From positions 1 to 22,818 of the forward strand of contig MSJH02000843.1 of the NCBI GenBank assembly GCA_001931875.2: a stretch of DNA of 22,818 bases, in the 5' to 3' direction. The stretch is from Byssochlamys sp. IMV 00236 (Eukaryota > Ascomycota > Eurotiomycetes > Eurotiales > Thermoascaceae). This document shows, piece by piece, positions 10,001 to 21,700 of the stretch. Below the pieces are notes generated by a model, which was given only the letters and a program-made list of their open reading frames with translations, did not search any database and was not told the origin of the DNA. Position 1 is the first letter of the stretch. Each line of letters begins with the position of its first letter. Position numbers and translations under genes: made by a program.

Positions 10001-11591
10001 TTAAGGTAAACTATAGTAAAATATATTTAAAGCTAAAATAAATATATTTTAAATAAATAAAACTTTTAAAATAGTTATATTATTATTAAAAGCTAATATT
10101 ATAATTAATTATTAAATATTAGTTATAAAGCATAATTTAAATAGTTTCCTTTAAAAGCTTAAAGTATATCTTATTATTTAAAAGTTTACTTAAAAATATA
10201 ATATTAATTTTAAATATATCTTTACTCTTACTTTATAATATAATATATTATAAATATTTCTAGCTATTATTATAATAGAGAATTATAAATATTATATTAT
10301 AAATATTAATAATACCTTTATAAAGTTAATATTAAAGGAGAAAATTTATATAGTATCTTTATTAAAAATAAATATATTATTAAGAATAATATTAAAAGTT
10401 TTTTAATCTCTATATAATTTAAAATAGGCTATAAAAGATTAAAATTAAATCTATATAGAAATATTCTAAAAAATAAATTTTATATAGATTAATATTAATT
10501 TATACTTATTATAATATTTAGAGAAAGAAATCTTACTCTTAATATATATTAATAATATCTTAATTAATATAAAATAAATAAAGAATATCTATTAATTTAA
10601 ATAAGAGTTTAAATTAATATATAAGATAAAGAACCTAAGAGAAGTAAAAAAGATCTTTAATATTTAAATTATTTAAAATAAGAAAGACTAAATATTAATA
10701 ATAGACTAATCTTATTATATTAAGGAACTCTTATTATAATATAGAATAAGTAAGAAAAAGGTATATTTAGTTAATATTTTATTAAATAGATATAACTCTT
10801 TAAAACTATTTAGCCCTTAAAATAAAAGAGTAAATTAAAAAGAGTATTAAAGAATTATTAATAGCTTAATCTATTTAATAATTTTAATAAGACTAGATAT
10901 TATATTTATAATAGGCAAATTAAATTAATATCTATTAGATTTATTTAAAAAATATTTTAAAATATTAAAGTCTCTTATAAAATATCTATAATTAATTATA
11001 TATCTTAATCTTAAGTTTAATATAAACTAAGACTAATAACTTATTAAATATTTAAACTTAAATTATATAATAAATAAGACTAATTAAATATTAATTTTAA
11101 AGAATATTTTTACTTTAGCTAATAGCTTAATAAGCTAATTAAATAAAAAATAAAAATCTATTATAACTTTAATTATAGAGGCTAAATATATAGCTATATA
11201 TTAAGCTATAAAATAATTCTAATAATTAGCCCTTCTTTTAAGAGATATAAGATATAGATATTATATTAATCTAAATAAATTTAAGCTAATAATAAGAAAA
11301 AAGTAAGCTTTTATTATTAGTTCTCTAGTTAAAATCTATAGAAATAATTAAATATTATTATTATTAATTAGAGATACTTATACTTATAAAAGGTTAAAGT
11401 ATATTAATATTATATATTACTATATATATAACCTATATTAAAAGAATAAAATTAATATTAAGTTTATTAAAATATAGAATATAATAATAAATAGTTTTAT
11501 TAAACTACTATTAAAGATAAACTTCTTAAGATTCTTAAATTACTTAAGATTAACTAACTTAATAAATTTAGATTAAGAAAAAATATTATAA
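7046..11591 (+). pseudogene. Copia gag-pol remnant of copy B
   Basis: Domain order: gag-like region from about 7046; zinc-knuckle-like block at 7615-7653 (Cys and His codons now TAC/TAT, spacing about CX2CX3HX4C); a protease-like patch near 7895-7945; integrase HHCC region (His codons now TAT at 8491 and 8506); integrase core with first Asp as AAT (8674-8676), second Asp as AAT (8861-8863) and Glu kept as GAA (8966-8968); RT box Y-I-N-N (10545-10556); RNase H T/I-E-A-K-Y (11172-11186); stop 11589-11591 inside the 3' LTR. The codon register shifts between 8676 and 8861 and again before 10545, so small indels add to RIP stops. The gag start cannot be fixed because ATG codons are erased. Confidence 0.88.
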
Positions 11592-11856
11592 AATAATAAT
11601 TAGAATTAATAAGTTTTAATATAATAAAGATTTTACTTTAAAAAAATCTTTAAAAATAATTTTATTTTAATAAAATTAGGCAGTTTAAAAAAATTATTTT
11701 CTAAGCTCTATTTAAAATTTATTATCTTAACTAAGAATATAAAAATATATTTTATATCTACTATATACGCTAATACTCTTTTTCTCTAAGTATTATTAGC
11801 TCTTTAAGTTAGTTAAATAGTCTAGGGAATTTTATTTAAACTTATTCTTTTTAACT
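11584..11856 (+). repeat. 3' LTR of copy B
   Basis: 273 bp, starting TATTATAAAATAATAA and ending CTTTTTAACT, followed by AATTA. The MITE target octamer AAATAATT occurs once here and is uninterrupted. Confidence 0.92.
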
Positions 11857-11861
11857 AATTA
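11857..11861. repeat. Right target-site duplication of copy B
   Basis: AATTA, identical to 6509-6513. Confidence 0.88.
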
Positions 11862-12045
11862 CTTATTTAATAATAAAGTAATTAATTTAACTATAATTAT
11901 ACTAGAATTATAGTTAGAGGAAATAATAAATAGAGAGAGATATAGTAATTCTATATTAAAGAAGTAAAAAAATTTAACTATTTCTAGTATTTTAAGAGAT
12001 TATTATAGTAATACTATTTAATTAAAATAATATTAGGCGTTTCTA
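11862..12045 (+). pseudogene. Acidic/Asn-rich reading frame, right part
   Basis: Continuation of the frame at 6150-6513 once copy B and one duplication are removed. The joined frame runs about 60 further codons with only a few TAA/TAG stops. Visible residues include L-E-E-I-I-N-R-E-R-Y (about 11913-11942) and S-I-L-R-D-Y-Y-S-N (about 11986-12012). Several consecutive stops follow from about 12018, and I see no clear coding after that. Family unknown. Confidence 0.45.
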
Positions 12046-12611
12046 TAGCTATAGCTATATTTTATTTTTATATTTATAATTTAAGTCTATAAACTAGCAC
12101 TTAAATACTTTATTTTAATAAAGTTTTAAGATTTACTTATAGTAGTAGTAAAGATTCTTACTAATAAAGCTAAGAAAAGATATTTTAATAAGGGTAAATA
12201 ATTATGCTAATAAAAATATTAGTATTACTATATATTATAGTATCCCTTAAATTTACTTAATAATAGAAGAATTAGCTATATTACTTAATAGATAAAAACT
12301 ATTAATTTATTAAGTATAATAATATTATCTTTTTTTTAGCTTATTACTCTTATAATAGCTTATTAAATTTAATATAATAGTTATATTAAGATTATATTTA
12401 TATACTTTAAGTTTAATAAATTAAATTTAATTAAGAGTATTAAAAATAGAAATAGAATTAAATTAAATAAGAATAAATAGTATTTAAAAATAATTAAAGC
12501 AGTAATATAACTTACTAGCTAGTAAATACTATTTAAGCTAATATTTTAAGTATATTAAGAGATAATACTTTTATATTAAAGGAATAAAATAAGTATATTT
12601 AATTATTTTAA
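12046..12611. other. Unassigned RIP-degraded DNA
   Basis: AT-rich with dense stops in all frames examined. A short + strand stretch at 12130-12200 reads without stops but is too short to identify. No repeat partner was seen in the window. Confidence 0.4.
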
Positions 12612-12830
12612 TATTTATATTTAGTAGTATTTACTACTAGCGCGAACGCTATTTTTATTTAAAAAGAGAGAGATATTTTATTATAAATATAGCTTTATTA
12701 TAATTATATTACTTATTTAATAGCAGCAGTATTAAATTACCTTAGCGGCTACTTAATAGCAGTATCCCCTTAATTAAGAAATAAATCTTCTTATCTCTAT
12801 ATCTTTATAGCTACACTTAATTATAAAATC
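12612..12830. other. GC-retaining patch, LTR-like
   Basis: Keeps several CpG and GpCpA sites in otherwise erased DNA. It begins with back-to-back hairpins: TAGTAGTA/TACTACTA (12622-12639) and AGCG/CGCT (12639-12650). Further in are a TATA-box-like TTATAAATAT (12681-12690), repeated AGCAGTA units (12722-12762) and an AATAAA-like signal near 12779-12785. This resembles the promoter and poly(A) layout of an LTR, possibly the Gypsy 3' LTR, but I found no second copy or target duplication to prove it. Confidence 0.3.
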
Positions 12831-12879
12831 TTATAATTATTAAAAATAATTAAAAGTAAAATAATATTTATAAGATTCT

Positions 12880-13395
12880 CTATATATATTTAATATTAAT
12901 AATTTTATTTATAGAGATATTCTTTAATAATAAAAAGGTTTTAACTATAAATATTTAATATTTATTAAAATAGCTTAAGTTATTCTAACTATTTTAATAT
13001 ATAACGTAAGTATAAAAAATTTTTCTAATATTTATTATAATATTTACTATTATAAATATAATTAACTTTATAGCTTAATAATTAAATAGATTATAATATT
13101 TAAAGTATAAAGTTTTAAAAATTATACTAAGTTTATTTTAATATTAAATAATATTAAAAAACTTATTTTAAATATAATATCTATTATTAATATAAAGAGA
13201 TTAATTAATAATATTAATAATATTAATATAGAATTAATATTCTTTATTATTAAGAAAGCTAAGATATTTTCTAGATTTTCTTAAGATATTAAAATTCTTA
13301 ATCTTAATATTATAGATTTTATTTTATTACTATTTAATTTTAATAATAAATTTAAAAATAATCTTCCTTTATTTATTATATTTATTATTATTTAA
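12880..13395. pseudogene. Long low-stop stretch, strand uncertain
   Basis: A + strand frame has few stops from about 12960 and is open from about 13107 to 13270, rich in Ile and Asn codons (Val and Asp before RIP). The opposite strand also reads with few stops, rich in TTA and ATA (Ser and Thr codons TCA and ACA before RIP). A Ser/Thr-rich protein tail on the - strand or an acidic protein on the + strand would both explain it. X2 begins at 13400 and truncates it. No family recognised. Confidence 0.3.
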
Positions 13396-13399
13396 ATAT

Positions 13400-13695
13400 T
13401 ATTATAATATAGTAGTTAAAATTAGTAGTTTATAGAAAAAATATATAAGAAATTCTCTTATAAAAGAGCTTAAAATAATTATATATATAGTTATAAAGAA
13501 TAATTAGCTTAATAGAAGAGTTTTTATATAGAGTATATTAGCTTAAAAGAAAAACTTAATTAATTTAATATAATTAACTAATTATATTATAAGAATATAG
13601 TAATATTAGTTTTATCTCTTATATTTTATTCTTATTTTAAATTATACTTTTTTTAAAGCTAATATAAAAGTTATTTTATTTTATTTTTTTTAATT
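13400..13695 (+). repeat. 5' LTR of Copia element X2
   Basis: 296 bp, starting TATTATAATATAGTAG and ending TTTTTAATT before a recognisable PBS. It matches the reverse complement of X1's LTR (4096-4396). The LTR start resembles that of the A/B/C family, the rest does not. Confidence 0.87.
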
Positions 13696-13806
13696 GGTTA
13701 TAAGCTTAAATTAATAAAAACTTAGGAAAATAAATATTTAAGCAGTATAAAACTCTTTATTAGAATTATAAAATTTAAAATAGTAGCTATTAAATACTCT
13801 TATAAG
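13696..13806 (+). other. Primer-binding site and leader of X2
   Basis: GGTTATAAGCTTAAA at 13696-13710 follows the LTR. GGTTATGAGC is complementary to the anticodon arm of initiator Met tRNA; one TpG-to-TpA change gives the observed bases. This is the least RIP-altered PBS in the window and supports half-tRNA priming as in Drosophila copia. The leader matches X1's leader at 4022-4095 in reverse. Confidence 0.75.
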
Positions 13807-13811
13807 AGAAG
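13807..13811. repeat. Left target-site duplication of copy C
   Basis: AGAAG, repeated at 19111-19115. This pair fixes the LTR termini of the A/B/C family. Confidence 0.9.
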
Positions 13812-14086
13812 AGTTAAAAAGAATAAGTTTAGATAAAATTTCCTAGATTAATCTAATAGCTTAAAGGGCTAATAATACTTAAAGAGAAAGAATATTAACA
13901 TATATTATATTTACTAGGTATATCTATATATTCTTACTTAGAGTAATAGATTTTATATATAGAGCTTAAGAAGTAATTTTTCTAAACTACCTAATTTTAT
14001 TAAAATAAAATTATTCTTAAAGATTCTTTTAAGAAGAAATCTTTATTATATTAGAATTTACTAATTCTAACTATTATTTTATAATA
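13812..14086 (-). repeat. 3' LTR of copy C
   Basis: 275 bp, reverse complement of the A/B LTR. On the minus strand it starts TATTATAAAATAATAG (at 14086) and ends CTTTTTAACT (at 13812). The polypurine tract complement TTTCTCCTTA lies at 14087-14096. Confidence 0.92.
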
Positions 14087-17000
14087 TTTCTCCTTAGTTT
14101 AAACTTATTAAATTAGTTAATCTTAATTAATTTAAAAATCTTAAGAAGTTTACCTTTAATAGTAGTTTAATAAAACTATCTGCTATTATATCTTATATTC
14201 TAATAAATTTAATACTAATTCTATTCTTTTAGTATAAGTTATATATATAATAATATATAATATTAATATGCTTTAATCTTTTATAAGTATAAGCATTTCT
14301 AATTAATAATAATAATACTTAATTATTCTTATAAATCTTAATTAAAGAATTAATAATAAAAGTTTACTCTTCTCTTATTATTAGTTTAAATTTATTTAGA
14401 CTAATATAATATCTATATCTTATATCTCTTAAAAAAAGGGCTAATTATTAGAACTATTTTATAGCTTAATATATAGCTATATATTTAGCCTCTATAATTA
14501 AAGTTATAATAGACTTTTATTTCTTACTTAATTAGCTTATTAAACTATTAATTAAAATAAAAATATTCCTTAAGATTAATATCTAATTAGTCTTATCTAT
14601 TATATAATTTAAGTTTAAATACTTAATAAATTACTAGTCTTAGTTTATATTAAACTTAAGACTAAAATATATAATTAATTATAAATATCTTATAAGAGAT
14701 TTTAATATCTTAAAATACTTTTTAAATAAATCTAATAAATATTAACTTAATCTGCCTATTATAAATATAATATCTAATTTTATTAAGATTATTAAATAAA
14801 TTAAGCTATTAATAATCTTTTAATATTTTTTTAGTTTATTTTTTTATTTTAAGAGCTAAATAGTTTTAAAGAATTATATTTATTTAATAAAATACTAATT
14901 AAGTATACTTTTTTCTTACTTATTTTATATTATAATAAAAATTCTTTAATATAATAAAATTAGTTTATTATTAATATTTAATTCTTCTTATTTTAAATAA
15001 TTTAAATACTAAAGATCTTCTTTACTTCTCTTAAGTCCTTTATCTTATATATTAATCTAAACTCTTATTTAAACTAATAAATATTCTTTATTTACTTTAT
15101 ATTAATTAAGATATTATTAATATATATTAAAAATAAGATTTCTTTTTCTAAATATTATAATAAGTATAAATTAATATTAATCTATATAAAACTTATTTTC
15201 TAGAGTATTTCTATATAAGTTTAATTTTAATTTTTTATAGCTTATTTTAAACTATATAAAAATTAAAAAATCTTTAATATTATTTTTAATAATATATTTA
15301 TTCTTAATAAAGATATTATATAAATTTTCTTCTTTAATATTAACTCTATAAAAGTATTATTAATATTTATAATATAATACTTATAATTCTTTATTATAAT
15401 AATAGCTAAGAATATTTATAATATATTATATTATAAGATAAAAATAAACGTATACTTAAAATTAATATTATATTTCTAAATAAACCCTTAAATAATAAAG
15501 TATATCTTAAGCTTTTAAAGAGAATTATTTAAATTATATTTTATAGCTAATACTTAATAGCTAGTTATAATATTAGCTCTTAATAATAATATAATTACTT
15601 TAAAAATTTTATTTACTTAAAGTATATTTATTTTAGCTTTAAATATACTTTATTATAATTTATTTTAAGTAAGGTTATTAATTATAGTATAATATAAGTT
15701 TAAGATTAAAATATATTTCTTTACTATATATATTATTATTATAATATTTAATATTTATTTTATATACTTCTCTTAATCTATATTAATGCTTAAAAATAAA
15801 AGATTTAATATAAGTATTACTTAATATAACTTCTTAATATCTTATTTATTATTTAATAACTTAACTTTCTCTTTTTTATACTTTATTATATAGGGGATTT
15901 TTATATAAAATATAACTTATCTGCTTAGTAAAGATAAGGGGTTTATCTATAAATCTTAATAATTATTTAAGTTATTAAAGTAAGAATAGTTAAATATTTC
16001 CTCTTATTCTAAAATTTTATTATAATAAAATATCTTAATTTTTTTTAATAAAAAACTTCTTTTTCTTTTTAAAAAAAAACTAGAATTTCTTTATAGCTCT
16101 CCTTTTAATTATTAATATTATTTTTTTTTATTTAAGGGTATATATATACTTATAGTAATAGGCTAAGTTATTAATTATTTTTTTAAATTCTTTATTAATA
16201 TTATATTTAGTAATAATTTTTAGAGAATCTTAAAGTTTAAGTTTTCTTTTAATTTATTTTTAAAAAACTTAGCTTAATAGGTTTTAATAGTCTTTTTTAT
16301 ATCTAGAGCTTAAACTTTTTATTATTTATCTATTTTTTTAATATATCTTATAAGAATATAGATTCTGCCTTAATCTATTAACTTATTTTTTTATATATCT
16401 TATAATAGAGACTCTAGGTTTATATATAATACTGCTTAATATCCCTATATTTTTAAGTAGTTAATTAATAGCTTAACTTTAATAAAGGCTTTTTCTAGAG
16501 ATATCTAAACCCTATTAACTATTAGTTTATTTAATACTCTATTTTTAATATATATATTAATTTAAGCTATTTTTACCTATAATTTAACTAAAAGGTTTAA
16601 ATTTTTAAGTATAGCTCTTATTTCTTTTTTAATAGTTTAATATACTTATTCTATAGCTTTATTTTATATTAATATATATAAAACTATTAATTTATAATAA
16701 ATACTAAATTATTTCTTTTAAATCTTAAAAAGATTCTTAAATTCTAATATATTATTTAATTATATATTAAGAATTTAAAGACTTATTACTATCTTAATCT
16801 CCTTTTTCTATTTATTTAAGATAGAGATAGTATTAGATTTAGCTTTTATTAAAAATATTTATATTTTTTTTAAAAAGTTATTTATAATTATTAAGAAGTA
16901 AATATATTTATTCTTAGACTTTAATATTTAACTATATATATTTATATAGATAAGTTTAAGGATATTAGCCTTTTATATATTAATAATTTCTTTCTTATTT

Positions 17001-18580
17001 TTAATATTAGCTATAATATATATTATATACTAATAGTCTATTATTACTTTAATAGGCTTCTTTAATATAGTTAAGTTATATAAGTTTTTAACCTTTTTAA
17101 ATCTAAGATAGTTAATTCTCCTATATTATAGTTAATACTTCTTCTTAATTTTATTTTAATAAAATCTTTCTTTCTCCTTAATTTTATTTTAATAAAATTC
17201 TTTTTTTTAATCTATAATTATAATATTAAAAATATCTTTAATAAGAAGTAATATATTAAATATATATTATAACTTAAGTATTTAGTCTAAAAAGACTTTC
17301 TTAATAATATAAATTCTATATTTAATAATATCTTAAATTATAATTTTATCTAACTTATTTAATATAGATATTATTCTTTTATTAAAATATTTATATATAT
17401 TTAATTATTAGTAAAATATTTTAGTTAATAAAAGATTCGCCTCTAAGTTTAGTATAAATAATATATTCTTTAAATCTAATACTTTCTTATTCTTATCTCT
17501 TAAAATAGCTATTTCTATATATTTTAAATATAAGATCTCTTTGCCTATATAAATATATCTCTATTAAATCTAAATTAATAGTTCTTTAAAGTAATAGTTT
17601 TTATTAATTATATATAAATTAATATTATTATTTATATATTATTAAGATAAATTCTTATTAGTAATATTTTTTAAGGTAAATAATCTTATATAAGACTTAG
17701 TTATTAAAAATAACTAAAGTTAAGGATTTTAATTAAAATTAGCTCTTTCTAGAGTTTAAGGTTTCTTTTATTTTATATACTCTATACTTCTTATTTTTTA
17801 ATCTCTTATTCTTTAAAAATTAAACTTTCTTATAGAATTTAATAATTAAGTTTATTATTTTTTTATCTTAAATAATAAGACTATTAAATATTTATTTAAG
17901 AGATTTCTTTCTTTATTTTTAATTATCTCTTATACTTTTCTAAGTAATAAGTAAAAATAGGTAATTTTTAATATAATAATCTTTCTTATAAATATAGTAT
18001 TTAATTAAAATTTATTTATTCTTAATAAGGAATATAATAATTAACTTTATTTAAAATTAAGTTTTAGTTTCTTTTAAAATAGCTAAAATATTATCTATCT
18101 TTAGATTCTTATATATATTAATTACTACTCTAATTATAATATATTTTTTAAGCAGTATTAAAAGTAGTTATTATATTTTAGCCTTAGGCTTAATTAAAGA
18201 AGATATTATATTATTAGATATTATAATTCTCTTTCTTATTTATTATAATTAACTTTAAGTATTTAAGATTATTTATCTAGGAATTATTTAAAAATATATA
18301 AATAACTAGATAAGTTAATACTTTTAATTAGGAAGAGTTTTTATATATTTTACTTATAGAGTCTCTTATAATATATATATATATTATTAGAATTAATAAA
18401 TCTATTTTAATTATTTTTAAATAGATATTTAGTAATCTAATATTAAATAGCTATATTAGCCTTATTAAACTAATTATTATATAGCTTTTTAATAAACTTA
18501 ATAGCTCTCTAATAATTTTTACTAATAAGCTATCTTTTTATATAAATAAACTATTTTTTATAGTTTTCCTTTAAAAGAGT
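14079..18580 (-). pseudogene. Copia gag-pol remnant of copy C
   Basis: Read on the minus strand it follows copy B: gag-like start near 18580, integrase core with both Asp codons as AAT (near 16945 and 16755) and Glu kept as GAA (complement at 16649-16651), RT box Y-I-N-N (complement at 15113-15124), RNase H region near 14490-14510, and stop at 14079-14081 inside the 3' LTR. Stops are TAA/TAG of RIP type. It shares the N-N loss in the RT box with A and B, and the integrase pattern with B rather than A. Non-functional. Confidence 0.87.
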
Positions 18581-18835
18581 AAAAATAAGTTTCTTTTTCT
18601 TATTTTTAATATTATTTATTAAAGATATAATAATAGCAGGTTAATATTTTAACCTTTAATAAAGTCTAATCTCTATTAAATTTAGTACCTAATATAGTAT
18701 TAAAATAGTCTTATTACAGGTTCTCTTATATAAGAATAGCTTATTATTATTAGTTTAAACTTAAATATTTAGAATAAAAAAGTTTTTATTATATAGCTAT
18801 TTTTCTTAAGTTATTATAAACTTAGGCTTATAATT

Positions 18836-19110
18836 AGTTAAAAAAAATAGGTTTAAATAAAATTCCCTAGACTAATTTAATAGCTTAAAGAGCTAATAAT
18901 ACTTAGAGAGAAAAAATATTAATATATATTATATTTACTAAATATATCTATATATTCTTATTTAAGGTAATAGATTTTATATATAAAGCTCAGGAAGTAA
19001 TTTTTCTAAGCTACCTAATTTTACTAAAGTAAAATTATTCTTAAAGATTTCCTTAAGGAGAAATCTTTATTATATTAAAATTTACTAGTCTTAACTATTA
19101 TTTTATAATA
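18836..19110 (-). repeat. 5' LTR of copy C
   Basis: 275 bp. On the minus strand it starts at 19110 and ends AACT at 18836, next to the PBS (complement of AATTATAAGCCTAAG, 18821-18835). It pairs with 13812-14086. Confidence 0.92.
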
Positions 19111-19115
19111 AGAAG
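19111..19115. repeat. Right target-site duplication of copy C
   Basis: AGAAG, identical to 13807-13811. X2 sequence resumes here. Confidence 0.9.
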
Positions 19116-19194
19116 TATTATAATAAAATTATTTTAATACTTATTTTATAGATATTAAATTTAATAAGTATTAAAATCTATTAATAGTTAAAAG

Positions 19195-19250
19195 ATTAAT
19201 TAAATTACTTTATATATAATTAGAGAATTAATTAAATTACTTTATATATA
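19195..19250 (+). repeat. 24-bp direct repeat in the X2 leader/gag boundary
   Basis: ATTAATTAAATTACTTTATATATA-type unit at 19195-19218 and again at 19227-19250 (period 32). Copies A-C have no equivalent that I can see. Confidence 0.75.
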
Positions 19251-19309
19251 GATAAGAATATTCTCTATTAATAATTCTAATAATTAAAAAGAGAGATTAA
19301 TTCTTATTC

Positions 19310-21700
19310 TTTCTTAAGAAAATTATAAAAAATAGTTTATTTATATAAAGAAATAGCTTATTAGTAAAGATTATTAAAATATTATTAAATACTAATAATA
19401 AGATAGTAATTTATTATAAAAGAAAAATAATATAATAGTATAATACTAGACTATAAAATACTTATCTAAGAATAATTAAAATAAATATATAAAAGATATT
19501 ACTATTAAAGTATTATAAAATTATTTTAAAAAATAATATCTAGATAAACTATTATTAATATATAGAGATAATTATAATAAATAAGAAAGAAAATAATAGC
19601 TTATAATAGTATTATATTTTCTTTAATTAAACTTAAAGCTAAGATTTAATACTTACTCTTTAATTTATTTAATAAATATATTATTACTAGAATAATAATT
19701 AATATTTAAAAATATTTAAAAGTAAAAAATATTTTAATTATTCTTAAGAAGATAAAAGCTAAATTTTAAGCTTTTTTATTAAATATATTCTATATAAAGA
19801 AGTAAAAACCTATTAAATACTATATATATAAGAAATATTATTTTATTAAAAACTATCTATAACTATTTATAGCTTAATAAATTACTTAAAATATTTAAAA
19901 ATAAAAAAAGAAATCTTTAAGAAGCTTATCTTTACTTATAGATTAAAAATTAATAGAGATAATAATTAAGCTATTTTAAGAAATATAATCTTTAAAAAAA
20001 ATAAAAGGCCTATAAAATAAAGGAAACCTCTAATATTAAGTTATTATATTTTAAACTTAATTTAATTATATTAAATAATTAAGTCTTTTATAAAATTACT
20101 TACTTATTAAAAGATATAATTAGTAAAAATCTATTTTAATAATATATTAATAATAGTACTAGTTTATATATAATTAATAAAATCTATTACTTTAAAAGAT
20201 TATAAATAAAAATTAAGAGAAAGTATATTTAAATAGAAGAAGGAATTTTATATATAAAATATATAAATATTATTATGCTAAATAAATAAAATAAAAAAGT
20301 TATATATTTAGAGAATATACTATTTATTTTAAAACTTAAAATAAATTTATTATTAATTAAAAAACTCTATTAATAATTTAACTTATATAATTATTTTAAT
20401 ATTAGTTTAATATTTATATTAAATAAATCTAATAATATTATAATTTAAAGTATATTTAAATATAAAGTTTATATTATAAAGAAAGTTTTTTTAAACTTAA
20501 TATTAAAGCTATATATTATTATATATAGCTAGCTTATATATAAAAAAAATTAAGCCTATTATATTATAATTACTTCTTAAAATAATTTTAAAAAAGCCTT
20601 TTTTAAAATTATTAATAATAATTATAAATTAAAATATTTTAATAAACTTCATTATAAGGAAATTATAAGAGATTAAATTTAAGAGAAGTATTAACTTTAA
20701 TATAAGTAAATTAATTATTTTAAGCTTAAAAGAATTAAAAGTCTATATAAAATAATAATATTAAAGAAATTAATTAAAGTTATTAATAATTACTAATATA
20801 TAATTTATATTATAGCTAATATTAAAAATAAAAGAGATATAATAAGTAAATAAAAAAGTATCTTAGAATTAATCTATATAAATATATATAATTAGATATT
20901 ATAATTAAGGAATAAATATATTTATTTCTTAACTATTATAAATAATTATTTATAGAAAATATAAATATTTCTAATAAAAACTAAATCTAATATTAGCTTT
21001 ATTTTAAATAAATAAAAAAGAAAGGTTAAAACTATTATAGATTTTAAAATATTTAATATTTAATTAAATAATATACTAAAACTTAAAAATATTTTTAAGA
21101 TATAGAGAAAGAATTTTAGTATTTATTATAAATTAATAGTTTTATATATATTAATTTAAAATAAAGTAATTAAAAGAATATATTAAATTATTAAGAGAGA
21201 AACTTATATAATACTTAAAGATATTAATCTTTTAATTAAGTTATAGATAAAAATTACTTAGACTAATATATATATTAAGAATAAAGTATTAAATAGACTA
21301 ATAATTAATAAAGTATAAATAACTTTTAAAAGGATATTTATTAGAGTAAAATTATTTATTAATTATTTAAGAGTATAGAGATATTAAATAATATAATATA
21401 TAAATCTTAATTTATTACTATTAAAAATATAGAGAGATAAATTAATAAACTATAAATACTTATATATTTTTATTAAATATATTAAAGATATAAATAAATA
21501 ATAGAAAGTTTAAGTATTTAATATAAAAAAGATTATTAAAATTTATTAAGTTAAGTTTTTTAAAAATAAATAAAAAAAGATATTAATCTTTATATTTTAT
21601 AAAGAATTATATTAAATATAGCTTTAATAAAGAATTTAAAAAGATAATTAGCTATATAAATTAATATATTACTAGCTTAATAATTTAATTAATTAAAACT
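19310..21700 (+). pseudogene. Copia gag-integrase remnant of X2
   Basis: The gag-like start near 19310 matches copy B near 7050. A zinc-knuckle-like block with Cys/His codons as TAC/TAT begins at 19818. Integrase follows: HHCC-like region around 20690-20830, first Asp position AAT (20881-20883), K-Y-I-Y-F-L block (20910-20930), second Asp position AAT near 21065, and the conserved R/K-x-Y-x-T/I-I-K segment near 21175-21210. Similarity to copy B fades near 21690, before the RT region. Stops are TAA/TAG. Inactive. Confidence 0.75.

Larger units (their letters stand above)
6514..11856 (+). mobile_element. Complete Ty1/Copia retrotransposon copy B, 5343 bp
   Basis: Full-length element: 5' LTR 6514-6783, PBS and leader, gag-pol remnant, 3' LTR 11584-11856 and AATTA target duplication. 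It is collinear with copy A (same strand) and copy C (opposite strand) along all shared parts. Like them it is saturated with RIP-type transitions and has no open frame of meaningful length. It interrupts the acidic frame downstream of the Gypsy chromodomain. Non-autonomous and dead by sequence. Confidence 0.94.
13812..19110 (-). mobile_element. Complete Ty1/Copia retrotransposon copy C, 5299 bp
   Basis: Full-length element of the same family as A and B but on the minus strand, with two 275-bp LTRs and an AGAAG target duplication. It sits in the leader of X2, about 110 bases after the X2 PBS start, antisense to X2. It is collinear with copy B, RIP-saturated and without intact frames. With copies A and B it forms large inverted repeats in the window. 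Confidence 0.94.
13400..21700 (+). mobile_element. Ty1/Copia-related element X2, with copy C nested inside
   Basis: Second family of Copia element: 5' LTR 13400-13695, leader 13696-13806, interruption by copy C with its AGAAG duplication (13807-19115), then gag-like and integrase regions at about 19310-21700. The internal part is alignable by eye to copy B from its gag-like start (7050) to the integrase end (about 9470), at clearly lower similarity than A, B and C share. I see no RT, RNase H or 3' LTR to the right, so the element is truncated, rearranged or diverged beyond recognition past about 21700. The right end given is approximate. Confidence 0.75.

Noticed and set aside
4397..13399. 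Shared AATAT next to the outer ends of X1 and X2 as evidence of one insertion event
   Set aside because: The five bases before both 5' LTRs agree, but flanks beyond differ, and such a match is likely by chance in DNA made of A and T.
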